Position numbers and translations under genes: made by a program. From Clostridia bacterium (GTDB taxonomy: Bacteria > Bacillota > Clostridia > Oscillospirales > Oscillospiraceae): a stretch of DNA of 20,664 nucleotides. Location: NCBI GenBank assembly GCA_003245395.1, contig QKDF01000027.1, positions 1 to 20,664 on the forward strand. Direction: 5' to 3'. Shown piece by piece: positions 1 through 7,354 of the stretch; the stretch's first letter is position 1; the number at the start of each line of letters is the position of its first letter. The notes beneath the pieces are model-generated. The model was not told the origin of the DNA and made no database searches. It worked only from the letters and a program-made list of their open reading frames with translations.

Positions 1-56
1 AAAGAGTTGTGGCATTTCGCCACGCCTATTCTGTGCCGTCAATTCAGATTTATGCG

Positions 57-85
57 AAAAAATGCCGCTTTCCGAAGAAAGCGGC
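57..85 (-). terminator. Rho-independent terminator of the lipid kinase-NUDIX operon
   Basis: A perfect 9-bp stem (64-72 with 77-85) is closed, on the minus strand, by a C(UUCG)G tetraloop. It is followed by an uninterrupted run of six U (complement of A57-A62). It starts 4 bp beyond the NUDIX stop codon. The stem, stable tetraloop and U tract are all seen directly, so this is a textbook intrinsic terminator. Confidence 0.93.
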
Positions 86-89
86 AAAA

Positions 90-716
90 TCAAAAGAATT
101 TGGCGGTTTGCATGGTTTCGATCAGATCCTTGGTAATGCGTGCGGTCATGCCCCAGATCGGATGGCCGTCCCAATGCCAGACGTTGACGTTCACACGACT
201 GTGCGCCCAGGCGTAATCCGGCCCCACACCCACGGCCTCGTAAGGAAAATCCTCTGGGATACTGGGACGCATCTCGTAAGCGTATACCTGTGGCGGCGTC
301 TCCAGAAAAAAAGAAACGGGGACGAGGAACGTCTCTGCCACCTCCGAACGGCCCGGCCGCAGCGCAGCCATGCCCTCCGGACGCACAAAGCCCACCACCG
401 GCTGCAAAACAATGCCGGAGGGATGGCAGATAAAATCCGACTGTCCCAGGATTTCTACAGCGGAGGGCGGGATGTTCAGCTCCTCATGCGTTTCCCGCAG
501 GGCGCATTCCGCAGCTGTCTCACCTAGTTCCACGCGTCCGCCGGGAAAGCAGACCTCCCCGGGCTGGCGCTTCAGAGAGGCGGCCCGCACCTCGTAGAGA
601 AGCGAAAGCCCCTGCGAGGTCTCCACCAACGGACAGAGCACCGCACTTTCGAACAGCCGGTCCAGCACCCGGGGTGTATGGTCCTTCCAAAGGACTTTGA
701 ACTGCTCTGCCCTCAT
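90..716 (-). CDS. NUDIX hydrolase, CoA pyrophosphatase (NudL)-like
   Basis: The protein has 208 aa. A NUDIX box lies at about residues 60-82 (G-x5-E-x7-RE-x2-EE), with the catalytic RETHEE helix at 74-79. Just upstream, residues 43-60 (VRAASLKRQPGEVCFPGG) match the pattern typical of CoA-pyrophosphatase NUDIX enzymes, which split CoA or acyl-CoA into phosphopantetheine and 3',5'-ADP. The final Gly of the consensus box is Asn81. The ATG overlaps the stop of the upstream lipid kinase by 4 bp (ATGA), so the two are translationally coupled. No signal peptide or membrane segment is seen, so it is cytoplasmic. The family call is firm. The exact substrate is inferred, and another nucleotide-diphosphate compound is possible. 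Confidence 0.88.
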   Translation of the reverse strand: MRAEQFKVLWKDHTPRVLDRLFESAVLCPLVETSQGLSLLYEVRAASLKRQPGEVCFPGGRVELGETAAECALRETHEELNIPPSAVEILGQSDFICHPSGIVLQPVVGFVRPEGMAALRPGRSEVAETFLVPVSFFLETPPQVYAYEMRPSIPEDFPYEAVGVGPDYAWAHSRVNVNVWHWDGHPIWGMTARITKDLIETMQTAKFF

Positions 717-1600
717 CCCAGTAAAAAGGACAGCGCCCGGGACTGGTTGACAATGTCTACAATTGGCGCTGCGGGGGCATACTCACCATCAAGGGACCAG
801 GGAAGATCTTCCTTCGTCTCCAGATGGATCGAAGAGACATGGCGGAAGATCAGGCTCTCTCGGTCATACTGCTGATTGAGCAGGGCCATAATCAGATTGT
901 TCAGATCCTGGGCGTTGCGGGGATTGGGAATCAGCAGCAGTTCAAACAGCCCGTCGTCCAACACCACGCTGCCGGGGTCCAGCTTCATCAGTCCGCCGAT
1001 GGAGGTGGAATTGCACGCTGCGCCGAACAGATATTCTCCGTCCAGCGTTTCTCCGTCGGCCTGCAGCTTTATCTTATAAGGCCGGAGCGTATCCAGATCT
1101 TTCATGCCTTCCAAAATATAGGCAAAGTGCCCCAGGGCATTTTTCACGGATTGGGGAGCGGTATAGGAACTGCGGGAAAAGGCGCCGAAAGAGGCTACAT
1201 ACACAAAATGGCGCTTGTTCCAACGGCCGATATCCAGAAGGCGCGGCTGACTGTTGATTACAATCTGAGCTGCTTTCGTGGGATTGGAGGGCAGTCCCAG
1301 GCTGGAGGCGAAATCATTGGTGCTCCCGCGGGGCAGATAGCCCAGCACGGGCGGATGCGCAAGCTGCATCAGGCCCGAAATCGTTTCATTCAAGGTGCCG
1401 TCTCCGCCGCTGCACACAACGACATCATAGTTTGCGCCTTCCAGCGCGGCGGTGTGCGTGGCGTCGCCCGGGCCCACGGTGTTATGGACGCTGACCAGAT
1501 AGCCGGCGTCTGAAAAAACGGATACCGCGTCGAACAGCGGCGCCCGGGATTGGGTTTTCCCCGCATAGGGGTTGACGATTAGAAGCAGCTTTTTTTCCAT
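713..1600 (-). CDS. Diacylglycerol kinase family lipid kinase (YegS/DgkB/BmrU type)
   Basis: The protein has 295 aa, normal for soluble bacterial DAGK-catalytic proteins. N-terminal NPYAGK (10-15), the nucleotide-binding GGDGTLNE (65-72) and GSTNDFA (92-98) define the catalytic domain. The second beta-rich domain contains DDGLFE and, near the C terminus, SLDGE. The family phosphorylates diacylglycerol or a related lipid at the membrane, recycling it for phospholipid synthesis. The substrate here cannot be told from sequence. Its ATG is preceded by a weak AGGGATG ribosome site. It is the first gene of a two-gene operon with the NUDIX hydrolase and is transcribed from the left half of the divergent promoter at 1673-1701. 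Confidence 0.93.
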   Translation of the reverse strand: MEKKLLLIVNPYAGKTQSRAPLFDAVSVFSDAGYLVSVHNTVGPGDATHTAALEGANYDVVVCSGGDGTLNETISGLMQLAHPPVLGYLPRGSTNDFASSLGLPSNPTKAAQIVINSQPRLLDIGRWNKRHFVYVASFGAFSRSSYTAPQSVKNALGHFAYILEGMKDLDTLRPYKIKLQADGETLDGEYLFGAACNSTSIGGLMKLDPGSVVLDDGLFELLLIPNPRNAQDLNNLIMALLNQQYDRESLIFRHVSSIHLETKEDLPWSLDGEYAPAAPIVDIVNQSRALSFLLG

Positions 1601-1672
1601 ATTGGATTCATCCCTGTCAGGTGTTAAAATTTTGTTAGGATTCGTTTAAAAAAGCGTTTTTGGGTATCCATA

Positions 1673-1701
1673 AGTATAGCACGGCTGCTGTGGTATTGCA
1701 A
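1673..1701 (-). promoter_or_regulatory. Sigma-A promoter of the lipid kinase operon
   Basis: On the minus strand, -35 TTGCAA (1701-1696), a 17-bp spacer and -10 TATACT (1678-1673). The -10 is preceded by TGC, giving an extended TGn motif. The -35 is palindromic and is the same six bases used by the opposite promoter. Predicted start is near 1666, leaving a leader of roughly 65 nt. Confidence 0.7.
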
Positions 1702-1725
1702 TTCTCGTATCCTCCGTGCTATGAT
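1696..1725 (+). promoter_or_regulatory. Sigma-A promoter of the AI-2E family gene
   Basis: On the plus strand, -35 TTGCAA (1696-1701), an 18-bp spacer and -10 TATGAT (1720-1725). A TGC lies just upstream of the -10 (extended -10). The element mirrors the minus-strand promoter. Predicted start is near 1732, giving a leader of about 76 nt before the GTG at 1808. Confidence 0.68.
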
Positions 1726-1807
1726 GATATATGGAAAAGTATAAAAATGGGTTGCGCGGGTACGCGGCCCGATCATTTACGACCTGGAGAACAAGGAGGC
1801 GGGGCCG

Positions 1808-3046
1808 GTGCGGCAGAGCCGATACTGGAAAGTTGGCATGACGGCATTTTTGACAGTAGCCGCCATTTTGCTTTTTTATGATACCATGTTCGGCAGCAGA
1901 GCGGCTGTCACATTTACCCGTACGCTGCTTGACGCCGTGGCGCCGATCCTGTACGGGGCCATGATCGCATATCTGCTGGCGCCTGTGGTGGATTTTTTTG
2001 ACCGCAGACTATTCCGTGCGCTGACGGAAAAGGCGGGCAAAAAAGGAAGATTCTGCGCCACCGAGGCGCGGGCCGGCAGTCTTCTGATTACATGGATTCT
2101 GATCTGTATCTTTACCTATCTGCTGATGAGCGTGCTGGTTCCCGAGGTGTACCGCAGCGTGGTGCGCCTGGTGGGGAATCTGGAGATCTATTACAATACG
2201 ATCAACGACTGGGTGACAAACCTGCTGAACAAGAGCCCCACCTTGGAAAAATGGGTGGGAGAGCAATTGGACGTCTATTACCAGGATCTGACGAAGCTCC
2301 TGACAACGCAGGTGCTGCCGCAGGCGCAGCAGCTGATGAACGTGGTTTCCGGTGGAATCGTCAGCGCGATGACTTTTTTGAAGAATCTGTTGGTGGGCAT
2401 CATTGTGTCCATTTATCTGCTGACCACCAAAGAGCGCTGCATCGCATACTGCCGCAAGCTGGTGTGGGGATTGTTTTCTGTGAAAAACGCCCGTTGGATT
2501 TTCCGCGGAACACGGAAGATAGACGATATTTTCAGCGGCTTTGTCCGCGGTAAGCTGCTGGATTCTCTGATTATCGGGATTATCTGCTTTATCTGCTCCA
2601 GAATTTTCAATTTCCCCTATGCGCCGCTGGTGTCCGTGATTGTGGGCGTTACGAATATCATTCCCTTTTTTGGCCCGTTTCTCGGCGCCGTCCCCAGCGT
2701 TTTTCTGATTTTGCTGGATTCTCCGATCAAGGCGCTGTATTTTCTGATCTTTATCATTGCCCTGCAGCAGGTGGACGGCAACATCATCGGACCGAAAATC
2801 CTGGGGGATAAGACGGGACTTTCCAGCCTGTGGGTCATTATTGCCATTCTGGTTGGCGGCAGCTTTTTCGGCGTACTGGGCATGTTTTTCGGCGTCCCGG
2901 TGTTTGCATGCCTGCACAGCGCTATCAATTTTTGGGTGGAGACACGCCTGCGTTCCCGCGGCTTTCCCGTGGATATGGCCGCTTACCGGGACGGACAGCC
3001 CCGGCCTGATGCAAAGAAAAATGACGGGAAACCGGGAGAATTCTGA
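1808..3046 (+). CDS. AI-2E family transporter (UPF0118/PerM/TqsA-like)
   Basis: The protein has 412 aa and multiple hydrophobic helices. The C-terminal half carries the family hallmark: a long membrane stretch with NIIPFFGPFLGAVP, then QQVDGNIIGPKILG and GLSSLWVIIAILVGG. GTG start 1808 is chosen because AGGAGG (1794-1799) sits 8 bp upstream. The N-terminal helix (about residues 8-25), a hydrophilic segment, a second helix (about 70-90) and an extracytoplasmic region (about 100-170) come before the conserved core. Members have been linked to autoinducer-2 export or to Na+/H+ exchange; which applies here cannot be read from sequence. It is a single-gene unit, divergent from the lipid kinase. 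Its 3' end abuts the promoter of the next operon. Confidence 0.92.
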   Translation: MRQSRYWKVGMTAFLTVAAILLFYDTMFGSRAAVTFTRTLLDAVAPILYGAMIAYLLAPVVDFFDRRLFRALTEKAGKKGRFCATEARAGSLLITWILICIFTYLLMSVLVPEVYRSVVRLVGNLEIYYNTINDWVTNLLNKSPTLEKWVGEQLDVYYQDLTKLLTTQVLPQAQQLMNVVSGGIVSAMTFLKNLLVGIIVSIYLLTTKERCIAYCRKLVWGLFSVKNARWIFRGTRKIDDIFSGFVRGKLLDSLIIGIICFICSRIFNFPYAPLVSVIVGVTNIIPFFGPFLGAVPSVFLILLDSPIKALYFLIFIIALQQVDGNIIGPKILGDKTGLSSLWVIIAILVGGSFFGVLGMFFGVPVFACLHSAINFWVETRLRSRGFPVDMAAYRDGQPRPDAKKNDGKPGEF

Positions 3047-3054
3047 AAAAAACC

Positions 3055-3083
3055 TTGCAATCAAAGGATAAATCGTGTACAAT
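3055..3083 (+). promoter_or_regulatory. Sigma-A promoter of the peptide/nickel ABC operon
   Basis: TTGCAA (3055-3060), a 17-bp spacer and TACAAT (3078-3083), beginning only 9 bp after the stop of the AI-2E gene. Predicted start is about 3090, inside the left arm of the hairpin at 3087-3127. The leader to the ATG at 3216 would be about 126 nt. Confidence 0.72.
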
Positions 3084-3086
3084 ACG

Positions 3087-3127
3087 GCCTTGCAGGCATC
3101 TGTGCTTCATCAGCAGACCTGCAAGGC
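3087..3127 (+). terminator. 10-bp hairpin: possible terminator of the AI-2E gene and 5' stem of the ABC operon leader
   Basis: Arms 3087-3096 (GCCTTGCAGG) and 3118-3127 (CCTGCAAGGC) pair perfectly around a 21-nt loop. The downstream sequence TCTTATTTT is moderately U-rich. For transcripts reading through from the AI-2E gene it could terminate, although the large loop and broken U tract make it weak. For transcripts starting near 3090 it would form a stem at the very 5' end. The pairing is seen; the role is inferred. Confidence 0.5.
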
Positions 3128-3200
3128 TCTTATTTTCGAGCCCAAAAGTGAATAGGAGCCGAAAATCTGGTCCCACCGACCCGGGAACGGGCGGTGAGGG
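3125..3200 (+). promoter_or_regulatory. Structured 5' leader with competing pairings
   Basis: Three further pairings are visible. GGCTC (3125-3129) pairs with GAGCC (3138-3142) and shares bases with the previous hairpin. ATTTTCG (3132-3138) pairs with CGAAAAT (3160-3166). CACCG-A-CCCG (3174-3183) pairs with CGGG-CGGTG (3188-3196) around a GGAA tetraloop, with A3179 bulged. The last hairpin ends about 7 bp before the AAAAGGAG ribosome site. Mutually exclusive stems are typical of regulated leaders, but no known riboswitch consensus was recognised. Confidence 0.4.
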
Positions 3201-3215
3201 AAAAGGAGAAACAAT

Positions 3216-4766
3216 ATGAAGAAGCGTATCCTATCCGCACTTCTTCTGATTGGCCTCCTGTGCTCTGTACTCAGCGGATGCGGAGACGGAAGCGCGGCGG
3301 CGGGATCGGGAGAACAATCCTCTACCGGTAGTTCCACCGGAGAAACTGTCCAGGGTGGCGAGATCACCGTGGGCATCGCACAGGACTTAGACGACAGTCT
3401 TGACCCCCACTATGCAGTGGCGGCAGGAACCAAAGAAGTCATGTTCAATGTTTTTGAGGGCCTGATGAAACCCTCTCCCGACGGAGATCTGATTTGCGCG
3501 GTGGCCGACCACTACAATATTTCCGATGACAGGCTGACTTACACCTTTACCCTGCGCAGCGGTGTGAAGTTCCACAACGGAGAGACGGTGACCGCGGACG
3601 ATGTGGTGTATTCCATTGAACGCTGCGCCGACACCTCAGGGGGAGCTCCTCTGGTGGCGGCGTTTTCCAATATCCAGTCTGTGAAAGCCACCGATGACCA
3701 CACCGTCGTCATTACGCTCAAGCAGGCCGACAACGAGTTTTTGTCCTATCTGACAACCGCCATCATCCCGAAGGATTATGACCAGCAGGCCACGGCTCCC
3801 GTGGGCACCGGCCCGTTCAAATTTGTCAGCCGCACGGCGCAGGATTCCATTGTGCTGGAGCGCTTTGACGATTACTGGGGTCAGAAAGCCTATCTGGACA
3901 AGGTGACGTTCAAAATCATTGAAAACGCCGACAGTCTGGTGCTTTCTCTGCAAAGCGGCGCCATCGATCTATGCGGTCACCTGACGAGCACCCAGGTGGC
4001 GCAGCTGAGCGGCTACAACATTCTGGAAGGCACCATGAATCTGGTGCAGGCGCTGTACCTCAACAATGCCCAGAAACCTTTCGACGACGTGCGCGTGCGT
4101 CAGGCGCTGTGCTATGCCGTGGATAAGCAGCAGGTGCTGGATCTGGTCTCCGACGGCCACGGAAAGGCCATCGGTTCCAGTATGTACCCGGCATTCAAAA
4201 AATATTTTATGGATGATCTGACGGACTATTACACCCAGAACATCCAGAAAGCCAAGGAACTGCTGACGGAGGCCGGCTATCCGGACGGGTTCTCCATGAC
4301 GATCACCGTTCCGGCCAACTATCAGCCCCATGTGGATACCGCTCAGGTGCTGGTGGAGCAGCTCAAGGCCATCGGCGTGAACGCCACCATCCAGCCTGTG
4401 GAGTGGGACACCTGGCTCAGCGAGGTGTACAGCAACCACAACTACCAGTCCACCGTCATCGGTGTGGACGCGGCCAATATGACCGCCCGTGCTCTGCTGG
4501 AACGGTTTACCACCGGCAACAGCGGCAACTTTATCAATTACAGCAATGCGGACTATGATGCCCTCTTCGCTCAGGCGCAGGCCACCGGTGACGAGGACGA
4601 GCAGACCGCCATCTATAAGAAGATGGAACAGAACCTGACGGAGAACGCCGCCAACGTTTACATTCAGGATTTGGCAGACCTGGTAGCGATTAAACCCGAG
4701 CTGGAGGGCTTCCAGTTCTATCCCATCTATGTGCTGGATCTGTCCGGCATCCATTACGTGAAGTAA
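3216..4766 (+). CDS. Peptide/nickel-type ABC transporter substrate-binding lipoprotein (SBP family 5)
   Basis: The protein has 516 aa. It starts with a lipoprotein signal peptide: MKKR, a hydrophobic core and lipobox LSGC with Cys22 as the lipidated residue. A Gly/Ser linker follows to about residue 48. The mature part has SBP_bac_5 features: the DPHYAVAAGTKEVMFNVFEGL region, TYTFTLRSGVKFHNG, PVGTGPFKF, FDDYWG and VRVRQALCYAVDK. It binds its ligand outside the membrane and delivers it to the two permeases encoded next. Ribosome site AAAAGGAG lies about 8 bp before the ATG. Family members bind di- or oligopeptides, nickel or metallophores, and the ligand cannot be decided here. It is the first gene of a six-gene operon. 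Confidence 0.93.
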   Translation: MKKRILSALLLIGLLCSVLSGCGDGSAAAGSGEQSSTGSSTGETVQGGEITVGIAQDLDDSLDPHYAVAAGTKEVMFNVFEGLMKPSPDGDLICAVADHYNISDDRLTYTFTLRSGVKFHNGETVTADDVVYSIERCADTSGGAPLVAAFSNIQSVKATDDHTVVITLKQADNEFLSYLTTAIIPKDYDQQATAPVGTGPFKFVSRTAQDSIVLERFDDYWGQKAYLDKVTFKIIENADSLVLSLQSGAIDLCGHLTSTQVAQLSGYNILEGTMNLVQALYLNNAQKPFDDVRVRQALCYAVDKQQVLDLVSDGHGKAIGSSMYPAFKKYFMDDLTDYYTQNIQKAKELLTEAGYPDGFSMTITVPANYQPHVDTAQVLVEQLKAIGVNATIQPVEWDTWLSEVYSNHNYQSTVIGVDAANMTARALLERFTTGNSGNFINYSNADYDALFAQAQATGDEDEQTAIYKKMEQNLTENAANVYIQDLADLVAIKPELEGFQFYPIYVLDLSGIHYVK

Positions 4767-4767
4767 G

Positions 4768-4783
4768 AGCGGCGTTCGCCGCT
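4768..4783 (+). other. Intercistronic hairpin between SBP and permease genes
   Basis: AGCGGC (4768-4773) and GCCGCT (4778-4783) pair around a GTTC loop, immediately after the SBP stop codon and before the permease ribosome site. It has only a short downstream UUU. Such stems after SBP genes are known to stabilise the upstream message or partly stop transcription, so that SBP is made in excess. That role is inferred here. Confidence 0.55.
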
Positions 4784-4806
4784 TTCCCAGAGGGGAGGCA
4801 ATGATC

Positions 4807-5757
4807 ATGAAAGAAGCAGCCAAGCGGATTTTAATGCTGCTGATTACCATGGTCATTGTCTCCTTTTTGACCTTTCTGGCCTTTGATCTGATCTCCGGCG
4901 ACCCGGCGACCTCTCTGCTGGGAACGGAGGCTACGCCGGAAAAAATTGCCGCGCTGCGGGAGCAGCTGGGGCTCAACCGTCCGCTGCTGGTGCGGTACGG
5001 AAGCTGGATCGCGGGCTTTTTTACGGGCAACCTGGGAACCTCTTACAGCTATCAGCTCCCCGTGGGGCAGCTGATCCGCGGGCCGCTGCTCATCACGCTG
5101 TGCCTGAGCGCCCTCAGCTTTGTACTCATCACCGCGGTGTCCATCCCCGTGGGCGTACATACCGCGCGGCGAACCGGCGGGGCGCTGGCCACCGTATCCG
5201 TGGTGGTCAATCAGCTGTTGATGGCGATTCCGCCGTTTTTTACCGGCGTGGTGCTGACCTGGGTCTTCAGCATCCTGCTCAAGTGGTTTACACACGGGCG
5301 CTTTCCTGGCTTTGGGGAACACCCGCTGGCCTCCGTGGGATATCTGCTCTATCCCGCCGTGTCCATTGCGCTGCCCCGGATTGCCATGACCGTGCGCATG
5401 CTGTGCAGCACCATCCGCGGTGAGATGGAGAAGGACTATGTCCGCACCGCCATCTCCCGGGGCAATGACCGCAGCGGCGTGCTGTATCGCCATGTGCTGA
5501 AAAATTCCATGGTGCCGGTGGTGACGTTCCTGGCCCAGACCATGGCGGAAATTGTGGCGGGCAGCATCGTGGTGGAGCAGGTCTTCGCCGTCCCCGGTCT
5601 GGGGCGGCTGCTGCTGGCCTCCATAGGCAACCGGGACTATCCGGTGGTACAGGCCATTGTGGTGATCCTGGCGCTGTGGGTGGTGCTGGCGGGCACCGCG
5701 GCGGATTTGATCAATCAGCGCATCGATCCGCGGCTGCGGCTGGGAGGTGCGAAATGA
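4807..5757 (+). CDS. Peptide/nickel-type ABC transporter permease 1 (DppB/NikB-like)
   Basis: The protein has about 316 aa. It begins with a membrane helix (RILMLLITMVIVSFLTFLAF), then the conserved periplasmic motif DPATSLLG...REQLGLNRPLLVRYGSWI typical of DppB/OppB/NikB. The cytoplasmic EAA loop (DYVRTAISRGN...RHVLKNSMVPV) docks on the ATPases. Another ATG lies at 4801, but GGGGAGG (4792-4798) sits only 2 bp from it and 8 bp from the ATG at 4807, so 4807 is preferred. It pairs with the second permease to form the channel. Its stop overlaps the next start (ATGA). Family confidence is high; the substrate is unknown. Confidence 0.93.
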   Translation: MKEAAKRILMLLITMVIVSFLTFLAFDLISGDPATSLLGTEATPEKIAALREQLGLNRPLLVRYGSWIAGFFTGNLGTSYSYQLPVGQLIRGPLLITLCLSALSFVLITAVSIPVGVHTARRTGGALATVSVVVNQLLMAIPPFFTGVVLTWVFSILLKWFTHGRFPGFGEHPLASVGYLLYPAVSIALPRIAMTVRMLCSTIRGEMEKDYVRTAISRGNDRSGVLYRHVLKNSMVPVVTFLAQTMAEIVAGSIVVEQVFAVPGLGRLLLASIGNRDYPVVQAIVVILALWVVLAGTAADLINQRIDPRLRLGGAK

Positions 5758-6563
5758 AACGGAAGATGAACGGATACCTCCTGGCGGGGCTTGTTCTGAC
5801 AGGGACTCTGACGCTGTTAATCCTTCTGGGCTTTTTCTGGACACCCTACAATCCCACCGCTATGTCCGGAAGCGAAAAACTGCTTGCCCCCTCTTTGTGG
5901 CACCTGATGGGCACCGACAATTTTGGCCGGGATATCTTTAGCCGGGTACTCAAGGGCGCGGGGACGACATTCCTGATTGCCCTGTGCACAGTGGCCATCG
6001 GCGGTGTATTCGGCACGCTGGTCGGTGCGCTGACCGGTTATTTTGACGGGGCAGTGGACAGCATACTCATGCGGCTCAACGACGCGATGACGGCCTTCCC
6101 CAGCATTTTGCTGGCACTGGTGATCATCAGCATCCTGGGCGGCGGGAAATACAACGTGATCCTGGCGCTGGGACTGGTGTTTATCCCCAGCTTCGCCCGG
6201 GTGACACGTACGGCATTTGCCGCATTGCGGGATGTAAATTATGTGAAAAGCGCCCGGCTGATGGGCGCGGGCAGCGCACGGATTCTGATTGCCCATATGC
6301 TGCCCAACACGATGCAGGTGCTTCTGCCCGCCGTCACCATCGGCTTCAACAATGCCGTGCTGGCAGAGGCATCCATGAGCTATCTGGGCATCGGCGTTCA
6401 GCCGCCGGACGCGTCGCTGGGCTATATGCTCTCCGAATCCCAGGGAATGCTGGGCTCCGCGCCCTGGTATGCGCTGGGTACCGGGCTGATGATTGTGCTG
6501 CTGATCTTCGGCGTGGGTCTGATCGGCGAAGGGCTGCAGCGCCGGAACGGGGAGGTGGACTGA
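5754..6563 (+). CDS. Peptide/nickel-type ABC transporter permease 2 (DppC/NikC-like)
   Basis: The protein has 269 aa, close to NikC-type lengths. The ATG at 5754 is chosen because it forms a 4-bp ATGA overlap with permease 1 and follows GGGAGG (5742-5747); an in-frame upstream start at 5676 lies deep inside permease 1 and is unlikely. The N-terminal membrane helix is followed by the family motif HLMGTDNFGRDIFSRVLKGA, several helices, and the EAA loop VNYVKSARLMGAG...AHMLPNTMQVLLP. C-terminal SYLGIGVQPPDASLG is also characteristic. It forms the heterodimeric channel with permease 1. The next gene starts at its last base (TGATG). Confidence 0.94.
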   Translation: MKRKMNGYLLAGLVLTGTLTLLILLGFFWTPYNPTAMSGSEKLLAPSLWHLMGTDNFGRDIFSRVLKGAGTTFLIALCTVAIGGVFGTLVGALTGYFDGAVDSILMRLNDAMTAFPSILLALVIISILGGGKYNVILALGLVFIPSFARVTRTAFAALRDVNYVKSARLMGAGSARILIAHMLPNTMQVLLPAVTIGFNNAVLAEASMSYLGIGVQPPDASLGYMLSESQGMLGSAPWYALGTGLMIVLLIFGVGLIGEGLQRRNGEVD

Positions 6564-7354
6564 TGCTGGAAATACAGGACCTCCATGTGAAATTTCATTC
6601 CCGCAGCCACGAGGCGGTGGCGGGAGTATCCCTGACCATCCGCGACGGAGAAATCCTGGGTCTGGTGGGAGAATCCGGCTCCGGAAAATCTGTCACGGCT
6701 ATGAGCGTAGCGGGATTGCTGCCCCGCAGGCAGTGCGATTACACAGGCAAAATTCTGCTCAATGGACAGGACTTGCTTCACGCAGACCGGGCGCAGCTGC
6801 GCAGGATTCAGGGGAAGGAAATCGGCGTGGTGTTCCAAGAGCCGATGAGCGCCATGAACCCACTGATGAAAATCGGCGAACAGGTGGAGGAGGCGCTGCT
6901 GATTCACACGACCCTCACACGGCAGGAGCGGCGGGAGCGGGCCATTGCCGCGCTTACGGCGGTTGAGCTGCCGAACCCGGCGGGAATCTGTGAAAAATAC
7001 CCACATGAACTCTCCGGCGGGATGCTCCAGAGAGCAATGATCGCCGCGGCCATTGTCACAGGCCCCGGACTGTTGCTGCTGGACGAACCCACAACAGCTC
7101 TGGATGTGACGGTGCAGGCCCAGATTCTGACGCTTTTGAAAAGGCTGAATCAGGAGCGCGGCATCTCCATGCTGTTCATCTCCCACAATCTGAGCGTGGT
7201 GCGCAAGCTATGCGGCCGGGTGGCCGTGATGCAGCGGGGCGTTCTTGTGGAAGCGGGAGAGACGGAGCAGGTTTATGCCCATCCTGAAAATGAGTACACC
7301 CGGCACCTCATCGCCGCTATCCCCACACGTACCCGGAAGGAGGAACAGCCATGA
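6563..7354 (+). CDS. Peptide/nickel-type ABC transporter ATP-binding protein 1 (DppD/NikD-like)
   Basis: The protein has 263 aa. Walker A GESGSGKS (36-43), Q-loop [10 protein letters not shown] (Gln92), signature LSGGM (150-154), Walker B LLLLDEP (170-176) and switch His208 are all intact. It energises import with the partner ATPase in the next gene. It is clearly shorter than typical DppD/OppD (about 320-330 aa), lacking most of their C-terminal oligopeptide extension, and is nearer to nickel-type NikD or CntD. It overlaps the upstream stop by one base and the downstream start by 4 bp (ATGA). Family is certain; substrate class is open. Confidence 0.95.
   Translation: MLEIQDLHVKFHSRSHEAVAGVSLTIRDGEILGLVGESGSGKSVTAMSVAGLLPRRQCDYTGKILLNGQDLLHADRAQLRRIQGKEIGVVFQEPMSAMNPLMKIGEQVEEALLIHTTLTRQERRERAIAALTAVELPNPAGICEKYPHELSGGMLQRAMIAAAIVTGPGLLLLDEPTTALDVTVQAQILTLLKRLNQERGISMLFISHNLSVVRKLCGRVAVMQRGVLVEAGETEQVYAHPENEYTRHLIAAIPTRTRKEEQP

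Noticed and set aside
2009..3082. Minus-strand open frame of 357 codons opposite the AI-2E gene
   Set aside because: It is the antisense of a well-supported membrane protein gene. It is His/Gln/Asp-rich without domains and has no ribosome site.
3087..3200. A known riboswitch (T-box, SAM, cobalamin, NiCo, guanidine) before the ABC operon
   Set aside because: None of the conserved boxes I know for these classes is present, so only an unassigned structured leader is claimed.
4831..5844. Minus-strand open frames opposite the SBP and permease genes (also 3969-5030)
   Set aside because: They are antisense to conserved ABC genes. Composition is His/Gly/Gln-rich, as expected for reverse complements of hydrophobic codons.
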